From: a virus | Strand: one strand, 5' to 3' | Virus record (IMG/VR): IMGVR_UViG_3300043429_001367 | Coordinates: 1-55,610 of that record | Length of the DNA stretch: 55,610 bases | Shown here: positions 1-8,534 of the stretch, piece after piece | Layout: each line of letters starts with the position of its first letter | How positions within the stretch are numbered: the stretch's first letter is position 1 | Made by a program: the position numbers and the translations under genes | The notes under the pieces: model-generated | Told to the model about the DNA's origin: nothing | What the model saw: the letters and a program-made list of their open reading frames with translations, nothing else | Databases searched by the model: none

Positions 1-8
1 AGCCAAAC

Positions 9-194
9 ATGAGTCAGGAAAGAAACGAAAAAAAGGTCAGGCAAAAAGCTGAAACCAAGGATGGTCGGAAGGTGACAAATCTCGTTAGAAACGAATTCGG
101 ATATTTTGGGACAGTGGATAATGTTCGCGTGATGTGGGATATGAACGGAATTTCGGGCAAGGGTGATTCATGGACTTTGCAATTCAAGGACTGA
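9..194 (+). CDS. Small hypothetical protein
   Basis: A 61-residue ORF starts 8 bases into the window. The N-terminal third is very rich in Lys, Arg, Glu and Gln; the rest is mixed, with aromatic and Gly residues. It overlaps the next ORF by 25 bases in another frame, as is common for short phage genes. I recognise no family. Its 5' context lies outside the window, so the start is unchecked and it could be the tail of a longer gene with an upstream start. Confidence 0.45.
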   Translation: MSQERNEKKVRQKAETKDGRKVTNLVRNEFGYFGTVDNVRVMWDMNGISGKGDSWTLQFKD

Positions 195-421
195 TCGACA
201 GAGCGTATTTGCGCATCCAGGCTTTGTATGACTTTTATGAAATGACAGCCTCTGACTTTGATCGCTTCAAGGTCGAGTCCCCAAGACTTTTGGAGACTAT
301 TGAAAAAATAGAGGATGTCAATATTTTAAGCTATGAAGAGATGAAGATTGTCTGTCATAAATGGATTGAGAACTATCATTTGCTTTTTAAAAGACGGGCA
401 TACTTAAGGGGGAGAACCTGA
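170..421 (+). CDS. Small hypothetical helical protein
   Basis: An 83-residue ORF with ATG at 170, preceded by a Shine-Dalgarno-like AAGGG about 7 bases upstream. The protein is predicted mostly helical and charged and ends in an Arg-rich tail. A hairpin terminator overlaps its stop codon, so it is the last gene of its transcription unit before the packaging genes. No family recognised. Confidence 0.6.
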   Translation: MDFAIQGLIDRAYLRIQALYDFYEMTASDFDRFKVESPRLLETIEKIEDVNILSYEEMKIVCHKWIENYHLLFKRRAYLRGRT

Positions 422-443
422 CCAACACTCCCCGATTTTTTTA
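409..443 (+). terminator. Rho-independent terminator
   Basis: GGGGAG (409-414) pairs with CTCCCC (428-433) around a 13-base loop and is followed by a run of seven T. It overlaps the end of the preceding gene and separates it from the terminase module. Confidence 0.65.
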
Positions 444-505
444 TTCCCTCCTTTCCAAAAGCATCTGATTCAAAAATCCACAAACACCTGAGCGGTTGAA
501 AAACG

Positions 506-1351
506 ATGGATAATGTTTCAGGACAGGAAACTGTCAGCGGAACAGGCGGCGATACCCTGTTCAGTTTTGATCCCGTCAATGCAATGTCACGTAAAAGACG
601 AAGCAAGAAACTTGAGTCGATGCAATGCTGGCCACAGGTCAAGCACATGCTCGATAACGGTATATCAGTCCCGGAAATCGTTCACTATATTCAGATAACT
701 CGAAAAGAATATACGAACGTCAAACCTCAAAGCCTCACAACCATCATCTATCAATGGCTTGGCAGTCTCGATAACAGAAAGCGTCTCATTGATTATCGGG
801 TTCCGGTCAAGCATCTTAACCTGATCAAAAGCAATTCCGAGCGTGTTGATCCAATTGACGGGATGAACATGCTGTTTGCCTTGCACATGGATCGTGTGCT
901 TATGGCCTATGAAAAGGAAAAGCAGAAAAAGTCACCAAGCAAAGACAACAACAAGATGATTGAGATTGCCATGGACATGCTGAACAGCCTTGCGCAAATG
1001 CAGGGTATTGGCGATCCCAAGATGATGTCACTCAAAAACCCGACAAGTTCCGTGACCGAGCAGCGTGTTGACGGAACTCTGGCTCAGATGGATCGAATCA
1101 AAAAACAGTTTGAGGAACGCTGGGGTTCGACCGCAGCCCAGGTTCTTCTTGATCCTGAGAGCCGCAACAAACTCTTCAATGCTGTCAACAAAATCCGCAA
1201 GACCGCAGGTCCAACCATGGCTCGGATCATTGAGGAAAACAGCAGAAAGGCAAACGAGGCTTTAACAATAGACCAGCAGACAATTGAGGGGATGTATGAT
1301 AACGAAGATGGAACCACCACAATTGACGCAAGTTTCGAGTCAGGGAATTGA
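506..1351 (+). CDS. Putative terminase small subunit or DNA-binding protein
   Basis: A 281-residue protein. Residues about 45-75 (pattern ISVPEIVHYIQ) look like a helix-turn-helix, followed by long charged helices and an acidic C-terminus. The position upstream of the large terminase and the portal, together with the N-terminal DNA-binding look and helical body, suits a terminase small subunit that recognises packaging DNA and assembles on the large subunit. That is inference from position, since small terminases are poorly conserved. No strong SD precedes the ATG. The next gene overlaps its 3' end by about 56 bases. Confidence 0.5.
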   Translation: MDNVSGQETVSGTGGDTLFSFDPVNAMSRKRRSKKLESMQCWPQVKHMLDNGISVPEIVHYIQITRKEYTNVKPQSLTTIIYQWLGSLDNRKRLIDYRVPVKHLNLIKSNSERVDPIDGMNMLFALHMDRVLMAYEKEKQKKSPSKDNNKMIEIAMDMLNSLAQMQGIGDPKMMSLKNPTSSVTEQRVDGTLAQMDRIKKQFEERWGSTAAQVLLDPESRNKLFNAVNKIRKTAGPTMARIIEENSRKANEALTIDQQTIEGMYDNEDGTTTIDASFESGN

Positions 1352-2153
1352 AACTAAAATTGTGACCATCTTTGGTCATGAACTCACGCTTGAAAAAAGA
1401 GTCTGCCTTGGTGGATGCAAAAAGGAGTTCTGGGTTTGCCCGGAAAGTCAGGCTGTCCATGCGAGAAGCGATTGCCTGTTTGTCTGCAATGTTCCCATAG
1501 ATGATATCCCTGAACACATCATGAAGCGCTATGACAAGGATTATGATCGTGATTCATGGGAGCAGGAGAAAAAGGACTTTTCGCGCAATCTTTTTGCCAA
1601 GACCAACAGCAAGACCAAACCGCCAAAGAAGACCGCATTCCTTCCCAAACCAAAACGAAAGCCCAAGGAAATAGATACGGGAAAGATTGAGCGTGAGAAA
1701 AGACGCTGGAACATTGCTGTTTACCGGGTAAGACGTATCCTGCAAAGGCGTGAAGCCATGCCACGGTTTAGGGAGTCGGTTGCATGTATAGCCTCTGCTG
1801 TTGTGAAAAACAAAAAGAACTTCAGCATCAAATGCTTTTCAAGTCTTGTCGGTCTTGATAGAAAAACGCTTCAGTGCTGGATTCATGTGAAGTCGGATGT
1901 TCTTGATCATTTGACTGTTTACGATGGAAACTTTTTGGCTGCAAAGAAAACAAGGGAAATATTGAAGTCACAGCCTGATGGTGGTTTTGATATGAACGAG
2001 GTTTTTATTCAGGAGTCCATCAAGTGCATGATGCCACAAAAAAGACAAAGAAAAAAAGAAATGGAAAAATGCTCGAATGGTTCCTCGATAACCAGCAAAT
2101 CTGGAAGGATCAAAGCCTATCGGATGAAGATAAAGATAAAATCCGTTTCCTGA
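1296..2153 (+). CDS. Basic protein with Cys-rich motif, unknown function
   Basis: A 285-residue protein starting at ATG 1296, chosen because GAGGGG lies 4-9 bases upstream; in-frame TTG/ATG alternatives exist nearby. N-terminal cysteines in the arrangement CLGGC...C...DC...C could bind zinc. A long Lys/Arg/Pro-rich middle is followed by a possible helix-turn-helix around DRKTLQCWI. The last 40 residues are low-complexity basic sequence overlapping the next gene, so the functional C-terminus may be shorter. The position between terminase genes suggests a role in packaging or DNA binding, unproven. Confidence 0.6.
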   Translation: MITKMEPPQLTQVSSQGIETKIVTIFGHELTLEKRVCLGGCKKEFWVCPESQAVHARSDCLFVCNVPIDDIPEHIMKRYDKDYDRDSWEQEKKDFSRNLFAKTNSKTKPPKKTAFLPKPKRKPKEIDTGKIEREKRRWNIAVYRVRRILQRREAMPRFRESVACIASAVVKNKKNFSIKCFSSLVGLDRKTLQCWIHVKSDVLDHLTVYDGNFLAAKKTREILKSQPDGGFDMNEVFIQESIKCMMPQKRQRKKEMEKCSNGSSITSKSGRIKAYRMKIKIKSVS

Positions 2154-2263
2154 TGCACATGAACGGGATCAACCATAAGGATACGCTGTTTATGTTTGAC
2201 GACATGAGAAAGGAAGCCTTGATGATTTTAGGTGAAACGCATGATTATAACGGACAAATTTAA
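2069..2263 (+). CDS. Small hypothetical protein before terminase
   Basis: A 64-residue protein from ATG 2069; an in-frame GTG at 2024 would add 15 basic residues that only mirror the overlapping gene. It is acidic and helical (MLEWFLDNQQIW start). It overlaps the upstream gene by 85 bases and the large terminase start by 23 bases, so the three are probably translationally coupled. No family recognised. Confidence 0.5.
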   Translation: MLEWFLDNQQIWKDQSLSDEDKDKIRFLMHMNGINHKDTLFMFDDMRKEALMILGETHDYNGQI

Positions 2264-5200
2264 ATCATATTCCCTATTCACCGATGAGGAACTTCAAAAC
2301 AGTATCGCTCAGGATATCGACAATATGAGCGAGGCTGAGCGTGCGGTGTTTTTTGAACTGCTTAACAATCCTCAGTTTGAAGGGGATTTGACCGCACTGG
2401 AACTTGATCGGGATATGGTATCGGTTGAGCAGTGGATTGAAGATGATTACTACATGGGAGCCTTGGGCAAGAGCATCTATAAGCCATGGAAGGATGATCT
2501 TCTTGAACTCTTTGAATCATGTGCCTACGACACGGCTGTCATTCAAGGGGGTATTGGCTGTCAAGCCGAAAAGACGCAGATTATGACAGACAGTGGATTG
2601 ATTGCGATGGGGGATCTAACCTCATCACACAAATATCTGTCTTACGACAATGGTAAAGCTAGATTTGTGCAAGGCACACACGCTTTTGTAAAAGGCAAAG
2701 ACATGCTTTACAAGGTAAGGCATGCCTCTGGTGAATTTGAAGCTACAGCACATCATAAGGTTTTATGTGCTGATGGTTATTACAGGCGTGTTGATCAGCT
2801 TGCTGATGGTATGCAGATTGTTTCGAGCGATAAATTTCAAGATGATGTTTCATGTGATCTTTCTGTGACGAAAACACTTCGAGGTTTTCTGGATCATTGT
2901 TTCTTGGATTCTCATCTATGTGATGAACTACTTCAGTTGGCAAAAGATATCGGTCAAGTTTCTTTTCCATCACAAGTCGATGCTCAGGCATTGTCAGCTT
3001 TTTACCGTAAAGTGGATGCTCCTTTGGAACACTCACTTTTACATACTCAGTCCTGGTCTTTCCTCCCGTCCAAAAAGGGTTTTTGGAACCCTTCGGTGGA
3101 CCGGCTTTTCTTTGATTCAGACCTTGCCTATGCAAAAATTTTTCAACAGAGTTATGGGATCTTCCAACGGATGTTGCAATCTCGGAAAGTGGATGTCCTG
3201 CCTCGTATAGCGCAAGCACTTTCTCTTTTTGTTCAGAAGACATTCCCCGAGGATTTGCAACGCCTTTACGTCCCCCTTCTGAACGCCTTGGTAAATCATT
3301 TTTCAAAACATAACGAATCACAATATCAGGTGAAGGACGGCCAATCGCTTTCATTATCTCTTCATAGGATTTTTGTCCGTCTGATAGCTCATGGATTTGT
3401 GCTTTCTCGTTCTCGGTCAAAGGCTTTTGAAAATAGGGCAGGTCAAGCTTGCGAACCCAGGCTCTCACCGTCTCAGGCGATTTCCCAATTACTGTTGCGA
3501 TGTCGTCAATCTTTGTTTGGAAAGAGGCCATTTTCTTTATCGTGTCTATCTGCTCTTGGGTTAATTTCAAACTCACTTGATTCTGTCTCCTTTGGTTTTT
3601 CCAAAGTAATGTCGATAGAAAAAACAGTTACAGATTGGTATTGGGATTTGCAAGTGCCAATGACCAATAATTATGTGTCAGGTGGTGCGGTGCATCACAA
3701 TTCAGGTAAGTCAACTTTTTCACACCTTGCCGTTTTGAGGATGCTCTATGAAGCATCTTGTCTCAAAAATCCGGCTGTCAGCTATGGCCTTGCTCCCAAC
3801 TCCATCATTGGTTTTTGTTCACTGGCAAAATCCAAGGAAACCGCACGGCGGGTTGTGTTTGAGCAGATTGCTGCGAAGATTCAGGAGTCGCCTTATTTCA
3901 AATATGAGTTTGCGCCTGTCAAGGATGTGAAGGATGAAATCATATTCCCAAAGGGACTTGCAATCATTTGCGGTTCATCAACGGACACATCCATCATCGG
4001 TATGAACATCTTCGGTGGAATCATCGACGAAGTGAACTTCTGGGGAAAGGTGAAAAAGACCAACCTCAATTTTGGAAAGCACTGGGGAACGGAAAGCAAG
4101 TCAGGTAGGCTCTTTGATAGCGTTCGCCGAAGGATGAAGTCGCGCTATATCAAAAAGGGAAAACTCCCTGGCATCCTGATGCTTATCTCATCGAAGACAA
4201 CCAAGGACAGTTTTACTGAGCAGTTCATCAGAAAAGAAAAGGCTCTCGGCAATAACTCCACCTTTGTCCGTGACCGCTCAATTCTTGACATGAAGCGTGA
4301 CAGCTTTGGCAGTAACACCTTCAAGGTCCTGATCGGAACCGTGGACTATCCCTCGCGTATCCTCATAGAAGGTGAGGATATTTCAAATCTGACTGATGCC
4401 ATGGTCATTGAGATTCCCGATGATTTCCGTGTGGACTTTGAAAACAACCTGGAAGAGTCGCTGCGTGATATTGCGGGTGTTTCAACCATTGCCATATCCA
4501 ACTTCATTTCCAAACTTGAAAAAATCAACGAGATGGTTGACGACAGGTCCCATCCTTTCCAGTGTCCGCTTCTGCCTGATCCAACCATTTGGGATAGCCG
4601 CAAGCCATACAAAATCAACTGGCATGCGCTCTGCACTCAAAAGGACAACGGTGAATGGGTTCCGAAACTCAATCCCGATGCACCACGTCATGTCCACTTC
4701 GATCCGGCTTATACGGGTGACGCCTTTGGTCTTTGCATTGCGCACATCGGGGGAATGCAGGCCGTTCAGAAGGAAGGTGAGATAATCGAGTATCAGCCTA
4801 TCTTCATCGTCGATTTCATTCTGGCCATACAGGGAAGCAAGGAAGAGGAAGTCATTAACCGCAATGTGCGGGAACTCTGTTATGAGTTTTCCAATCATGG
4901 ATTTCATTTGGCTGAGTTCTCAATGGATACTTATCAGTCAAGGGAAATGGCTCAAAGCCTTGAGATGCAGGGCTACAAGGCAGGCATCTACTCGGTCGAT
5001 ACGGGGATTTCAAGCAAGGGTGAGAACGTTGTCAATACAGCGGTCGGCAAGGTTCCAAAAGCGAAACAGGCTTATTGGTATTTGCGCTCTGCCATATATG
5101 AAAATCGTGTCAAATGTTATGATTATCCAAGACTCCTGATGGAACTGAGGAAACTGGAAGACACGCCTGAGAAGGTGGATCATCCCGAGGGAGAAAGCAA

Positions 5201-5516
5201 GGACTTGGCTGATTCACTGTGCGGTGTGGTCTGGACTCTTTTCAGATCGAAAAACCATGCGGAACTGCCTTTGCCTTCAAAGGGTGTGACAGTGAATCCC
5301 GGCTCCGAGGTGGAAACTCTTGCGGACTATGCGGAAAGTCTGAAGCAGGATATGTCAGTTGAAGCGGGTTCAAGTCAGGTGATCGAAATCAGGCAGACAA
5401 AGGTTTATGAGAAAAAGAAGCATCAGACCGTGTCACCGAAGTATCAAAAGGTTTCGACCAATGGCACAGTCAAGGACCTGACCATAAACACCGAGGACTA
5501 TCTGGTTCGCGGCTAA
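2241..5516 (+). CDS. terL: Terminase large subunit precursor containing an intein
   Basis: A 1091-residue precursor; ATG 2241 is chosen over GTG 2232 because TAGGTG sits just upstream. After removal of a 381-residue intein the product is 710 residues, a normal size for a T4 gp17-like packaging motor. The ATPase P-loop GGIG-SGKST is formed only after splicing. Walker B is GGIIDEVNF (Asp/Glu codons at 4026-4031). A C-terminal RNase H-like nuclease shows three acidic sites: HFDPAYTGD (4701), SMDTYQS (4926) and KDLADSL (5202). The enzyme pumps DNA into proheads through the portal and cuts concatemers. The portal gene follows directly. Identity is near certain from motifs and order. Confidence 0.93.
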   Translation: MIITDKFKSYSLFTDEELQNSIAQDIDNMSEAERAVFFELLNNPQFEGDLTALELDRDMVSVEQWIEDDYYMGALGKSIYKPWKDDLLELFESCAYDTAVIQGGIGCQAEKTQIMTDSGLIAMGDLTSSHKYLSYDNGKARFVQGTHAFVKGKDMLYKVRHASGEFEATAHHKVLCADGYYRRVDQLADGMQIVSSDKFQDDVSCDLSVTKTLRGFLDHCFLDSHLCDELLQLAKDIGQVSFPSQVDAQALSAFYRKVDAPLEHSLLHTQSWSFLPSKKGFWNPSVDRLFFDSDLAYAKIFQQSYGIFQRMLQSRKVDVLPRIAQALSLFVQKTFPEDLQRLYVPLLNALVNHFSKHNESQYQVKDGQSLSLSLHRIFVRLIAHGFVLSRSRSKAFENRAGQACEPRLSPSQAISQLLLRCRQSLFGKRPFSLSCLSALGLISNSLDSVSFGFSKVMSIEKTVTDWYWDLQVPMTNNYVSGGAVHHNSGKSTFSHLAVLRMLYEASCLKNPAVSYGLAPNSIIGFCSLAKSKETARRVVFEQIAAKIQESPYFKYEFAPVKDVKDEIIFPKGLAIICGSSTDTSIIGMNIFGGIIDEVNFWGKVKKTNLNFGKHWGTESKSGRLFDSVRRRMKSRYIKKGKLPGILMLISSKTTKDSFTEQFIRKEKALGNNSTFVRDRSILDMKRDSFGSNTFKVLIGTVDYPSRILIEGEDISNLTDAMVIEIPDDFRVDFENNLEESLRDIAGVSTIAISNFISKLEKINEMVDDRSHPFQCPLLPDPTIWDSRKPYKINWHALCTQKDNGEWVPKLNPDAPRHVHFDPAYTGDAFGLCIAHIGGMQAVQKEGEIIEYQPIFIVDFILAIQGSKEEEVINRNVRELCYEFSNHGFHLAEFSMDTYQSREMAQSLEMQGYKAGIYSVDTGISSKGENVVNTAVGKVPKAKQAYWYLRSAIYENRVKCYDYPRLLMELRKLEDTPEKVDHPEGESKDLADSLCGVVWTLFRSKNHAELPLPSKGVTVNPGSEVETLADYAESLKQDMSVEAGSSQVIEIRQTKVYEKKKHQTVSPKYQKVSTNGTVKDLTINTEDYLVRG
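2743..3576 (-). CDS. HNH homing endonuclease encoded antisense inside the intein
   Basis: A 277-residue protein from GTG 3576, with a strong AAAGGAG at 3587-3593 and 9-10 bases of spacing. Three helix-turn-helix-like segments (about residues 20-45, 68-92 and 118-152; e.g. SEIATSVGRSHNSVEKFL) precede an HNH domain (about 196-247). That domain has EHRLVMEK, then VVHHIDENPRNNDPENLEVF and the final KDHMKHH: metal/catalytic His 218-219, Asn 226-231 and His 241-245. This is the classic HNH_3 layout of phage intron/intein endonucleases. The last about 20 residues overlap the sense-strand block B of the intein. It probably cuts intein-free terL alleles. Expression from an independent antisense transcript is inferred. 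Confidence 0.9.
   Translation of the reverse strand: MSLKLTQEQIDTIKKMASFQTKIDDIATVIGKSPETVRAWVRKLDLPYFQKPLTENEKAQIHELSDGQKSYEEIMKAIGRPSPDIVIRYVLKNDLPRRSEGGRKGVANPRGMSSEQKEKVLALYEAGHPLSEIATSVGRSHNSVEKFLHRQGLNQRKAGPPKGSKNPFWTGGKTRTEYVKVSVPKEHPLYGKKLTMPEHRLVMEKKLDRYLLPTEVVHHIDENPRNNDPENLEVFSSQKDHMKHHLEIYRSKQSAYHQQADQHACNNHQHIKPYDVL
3587..3593 (-). promoter_or_regulatory. Shine-Dalgarno of the antisense endonuclease
   Basis: On the minus strand AAAGGAG lies 9-10 bases before the GTG start. It lies within sense-strand intein coding sequence, so it is not expected there unless the antisense gene is translated on its own. It also decides the GTG start. Confidence 0.8.
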
Positions 5517-5534
5517 AGTGAACTTGAGTTCACT
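5517..5534. repeat. 18-bp dyad repeat, copy 1 (perfect)
   Basis: AGTGAACTTGAGTTCACT has 8-base perfect arms around TG, directly after the terL stop and 20 bases before the portal start. It is the most symmetrical member of a family of six similar dyads (also at 14722, 29460, 37478, 42356 and 52689). The size and symmetry resemble a dimeric repressor operator or a ParB/parS-type site. No U-tract follows, so it is not a terminator. Confidence 0.75.
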
Positions 5535-5553
5535 CGAATGGAGAAAAATTGAA

Positions 5554-7239
5554 ATGGGTTCCATAGTCGGAAATTCACTTGATCTAATTCGCACGGTTTT
5601 CAATCGAAACAATGTGCTCCCTTTGCCTTCCACCTATTGGGATGCAGCCGCTCGTGGCAGCTTTTTTATGCAGGGTTATGGACTCGGACCTGTGACCGGG
5701 GGAAACAGTCAGCTTGCGGATAGCGTGCGCCTTGAAGAAGACCTGATGACACGCTATGCGGACTACGATGAAATGGACCAGTTTCCTGAGTTGGGAGCCG
5801 CCATTGATCTTTTCGCTGATGATGCCACGGTCCAGGATGTCCTGACTGGAAAGTCGATGTGGTTTGAATCGGATGATGAAACGGTTGGTCACATCCTGAA
5901 TGATATGCTCGATGTCAATCTCAAGGTTGAAAATGAACTTTGGGAAATCGCGCGTTCACTCTGCAAGTATGGCAATGAGTTCATCGAACCAATCGTTCTG
6001 GATCAGGTCGGAGTCGTGAAGCTGAATCACGTTCCTCCCCCATGGATGCGCCGTATCGAGGATATCAACGGAATCCTTTATGGCTACATGCAAGATCCAG
6101 CCATGCAGTTTTCCATTGATACGCGCACCTTCCTTGAACGAGTCAAGAACAAGGGAGCGACCGTCATGGAACTCCCGGTGAACATGGGACAGGGCTGGCT
6201 TCAGGTTTATGAGCCTTGGGAAATTGTTCACATGCGGCTGCGTTCAAGGGCACGCCGGGACCTTTATGGATATAGCGTTGTGGAAGCTGCACGCTATGCC
6301 TGGAAGCGTCTTTCGATGATGGAAGACGCGATGCTCATGTACAAGGTCACTCGCTCACCACAGCGATACGCCTTCTATGTTGATGTTGGTGATGTTCCTC
6401 CCAATCAGGCGCGTGGTTTACTCAATCGCATCAAAAACGATTTCAAAAAATCAAAGTTCATTGATCCGACAACGGGCAAGCCTTCCTTCCGTTATTCACC
6501 GCTTTCAGCAGAGGATGATTTTTTCATCCCTGTTCGCAAGGAAAGGAAAGGCACTGAAATAGAAGTTCTTGCCGGTCCTGAAGGGCAATCGGTTGAGGAT
6601 GTCGAATATTTCCTGAACAAGATCTTTGCTGCTCTCAAGATTCCAAAATCCTATCTCGGTGCTGATGAGACGGTTGGTCGCGCCAACCTCAGTCAGCTTG
6701 ATGTTCGCATGTGTCGCTCCGTTATGCGCATACAGCGTGAAATCAAAAACGGCTTCAGGCAGATAGGCCGTGTGGATCTTGCAGCGAAGAACATAGATCC
6801 AGACCGCACGTCATTTGAATGTCACATGGTTATTCCATCGGGTGTTTTTGAATTGGCTCAAATAGAAGTCGAGAAGGCCAAGCTGGATTTGGCGTCAGCC
6901 TATCGTGATGCCAGTTTCAGTCAATATTGGATTTATTCAAAAGTTTTGGGTTTATCCGATGAAGAAATATTACAGATTCAAAAGCAACGGGCAAAGGAAG
7001 GTGAAGGTGACTTCACAGCCGAGGATGTTGGTCTTATCCACGATCGACTGCCCAGGATGGTCGAGCGTTTATCGACTGATTACGATAAGCGGGCTGACAG
7101 ACATCAGAAGAAAATATTGGATGAAATCGAGTCGGGTAATACCGCTCTTGGCCGACGACTCAGAGAACTCAAGCATCTCACTCAGGAAATTAAATCAGGC
7201 ATTGCTAGACAGACAAGAGTCAATGGACGAAGAAAATGA
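5554..7239 (+). CDS. Portal protein (T4 gp20-like)
   Basis: A 561-residue protein; ATG 5554 is chosen because GGAG lies about 10 bases upstream, whereas GTG 5518 sits in the dyad repeat. The early motif TRYADYDEMDQFPELGAAID followed by acidic DLFADDA is typical of gp20-like portals. Later come EPWEIVHMRLRS, RSPQRYAFYVDVG and an YLGADETVGRANLSQLDVR-type stretch, all characteristic of this family. It forms the dodecameric ring at one capsid vertex through which the terminase packages DNA. The C-terminus is charged and helical. The neighbour upstream is terL; the next gene overlaps its stop (ATGA). Confidence 0.92.
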   Translation: MGSIVGNSLDLIRTVFNRNNVLPLPSTYWDAAARGSFFMQGYGLGPVTGGNSQLADSVRLEEDLMTRYADYDEMDQFPELGAAIDLFADDATVQDVLTGKSMWFESDDETVGHILNDMLDVNLKVENELWEIARSLCKYGNEFIEPIVLDQVGVVKLNHVPPPWMRRIEDINGILYGYMQDPAMQFSIDTRTFLERVKNKGATVMELPVNMGQGWLQVYEPWEIVHMRLRSRARRDLYGYSVVEAARYAWKRLSMMEDAMLMYKVTRSPQRYAFYVDVGDVPPNQARGLLNRIKNDFKKSKFIDPTTGKPSFRYSPLSAEDDFFIPVRKERKGTEIEVLAGPEGQSVEDVEYFLNKIFAALKIPKSYLGADETVGRANLSQLDVRMCRSVMRIQREIKNGFRQIGRVDLAAKNIDPDRTSFECHMVIPSGVFELAQIEVEKAKLDLASAYRDASFSQYWIYSKVLGLSDEEILQIQKQRAKEGEGDFTAEDVGLIHDRLPRMVERLSTDYDKRADRHQKKILDEIESGNTALGRRLRELKHLTQEIKSGIARQTRVNGRRK

Positions 7240-7724
7240 TGAAAATATTTAGTTCGAGTGACATCATTCTTGATATTAGATTGATTGATTCTCTTATTGA
7301 ATCAGATGATGATTCCTATCAAAAGCACAAAATCCTTGATGTCTGGCGTGCAATATCCATTGATAAGCCAGATGTTGCTTTGAAACTAAAAGCACTCGGA
7401 ACATTTTGGGCTGACGAAAAAGATAAGGCCACAGTTTATTGGGGACAGAAAAAACCTTATTATGCAGTCTTTCATGCCCAAGTTAATCAAGATCAGATTG
7501 ACCATGAAAAAACGATGTATATGCGATCAAATCCAAGATTTGCCGGGGAAGATGAAATAAGGCTCAGGGATTTTGAAAAAATATTTGTCAAGGAAGTTGA
7601 GATTTTTAAAATACTTTCCCGCTCAGAATACATGGATGCCATAAGCAACGGAACTGCTGGAAAACCAATAAAGGTTATCAAGATGAATGCATTCCGTTCA
7701 TCAGGAAAGTCATTAAACGAATAG
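7236..7724 (+). CDS. Hypothetical protein after portal
   Basis: A 162-residue protein whose start overlaps the portal stop codon (ATGATGA), so it is probably co-translated. It is mixed alpha/beta and acidic in the N-terminal part, without signal peptide or membrane segment. No family recognised. Position suggests a head-assembly accessory role, but no motif supports it. Confidence 0.7.
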   Translation: MMKIFSSSDIILDIRLIDSLIESDDDSYQKHKILDVWRAISIDKPDVALKLKALGTFWADEKDKATVYWGQKKPYYAVFHAQVNQDQIDHEKTMYMRSNPRFAGEDEIRLRDFEKIFVKEVEIFKILSRSEYMDAISNGTAGKPIKVIKMNAFRSSGKSLNE

Positions 7725-7741
7725 CAGTGTGGTAAAAACAA

Positions 7742-8530
7742 ATGAAGCTTGGTGGAAGCATCTTTACGCATAATACCGACCGTTTTGATTACTGCTTTGA
7801 AGAGTCGATTGAATCTCTTTTGGCTCTCTGTGATGAGGTTGTTGTCCTGGACGCCGAGAGCACCGACAGCACTGTTCCCAAACTAAGGGAGATGTGTGAC
7901 AAAAATCCCAAGCTGAAACTTGTTGAAGGTGCTGCATGGAATGTCGGGACCAACTATGATCGGCTTGCCATTCTTGCCAACTCAGCCAAAAACCATTTGA
8001 CGACTCCCTGGCACTTCATGCTTCAGGCTGATGAAGTGCTTCATGAGCGCTGCATTCCGATTATCAGGGATATCGTCAACAATGATGGATACGGCTATGA
8101 GAGTTTCGCAGTTCGCCGTTGGAACTTCTTTGCAGACTTCAATCATTATGTCTCGCTTCACTCAAACAAAAAGCCCTGCAATGATGCACCGATCAGACTT
8201 GCAAGGACGCATCATCCAGCCATTGGTGATGCTGAAAGCATTCACGCTTTCAAATGCAATTACAGCTATGTTCCCCATATCGAGATTTTTCATTATGGCC
8301 TTGTGAGAAAATCGCAGGCTTTGATTGAAAAGAGCATCGACATGCAAAGCTGGTTTCATGGTCAAGGCAGTCAGCCTGATTACAGGATCGTGGCCATGAA
8401 GAACGAAGGAACCTATGATCCTTTTCGTTTGATTGATCAAAAGGAACTTTCAAGGTTTGAGGGAACTCATCCCATGTTTGCCAGGGATTGGATTTTGGAA
8501 CGTGAGAAGGAACACAACTACATAGGCTGA
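7742..8530 (+). CDS. Glycosyltransferase, family 2-like (GT-A fold)
   Basis: A 262-residue protein. The N-terminus (GGSIFTHNTDRFDYCFEESI) followed by CDEVVVLDAESTDST matches the nucleotide-sugar half of GT2 enzymes, where the Asp after the second strand binds the nucleotide. FMLQADEVLHE supplies the DxD-like metal site. It probably transfers a sugar to a surface polysaccharide, LPS or a virion protein. It lies just upstream of a methyltransferase gene, and other sugar genes follow at 16.4 and 35 kb. Substrate unknown. Confidence 0.8.
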   Translation: MKLGGSIFTHNTDRFDYCFEESIESLLALCDEVVVLDAESTDSTVPKLREMCDKNPKLKLVEGAAWNVGTNYDRLAILANSAKNHLTTPWHFMLQADEVLHERCIPIIRDIVNNDGYGYESFAVRRWNFFADFNHYVSLHSNKKPCNDAPIRLARTHHPAIGDAESIHAFKCNYSYVPHIEIFHYGLVRKSQALIEKSIDMQSWFHGQGSQPDYRIVAMKNEGTYDPFRLIDQKELSRFEGTHPMFARDWILEREKEHNYIG

Positions 8531-8534
8531 TACC

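Larger units (their letters stand above)
2559..3701 (+). other. Intein inserted in the terminase P-loop
   Basis: The 381-residue insert starts with Cys (codon 2559) and ends with the intein block G signature VHHN (Asn codon 3699-3701), followed by Ser as the +1 nucleophile. Block A is CQAEKTQIMTDSG, block B is ATAHHKVLC (TxxH type), and block F is around DWYWDLQVPMTNNYVSGG. Removal joins GGIG to SGKST, restoring a textbook Walker A, so the borders are firm. The splicing domains take only about the first 100 and last 40 residues. The middle (about 2860-3590) has a Ser/Leu-rich sense translation with no protein-family look, because the real coding there is on the other strand. Confidence 0.93.
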
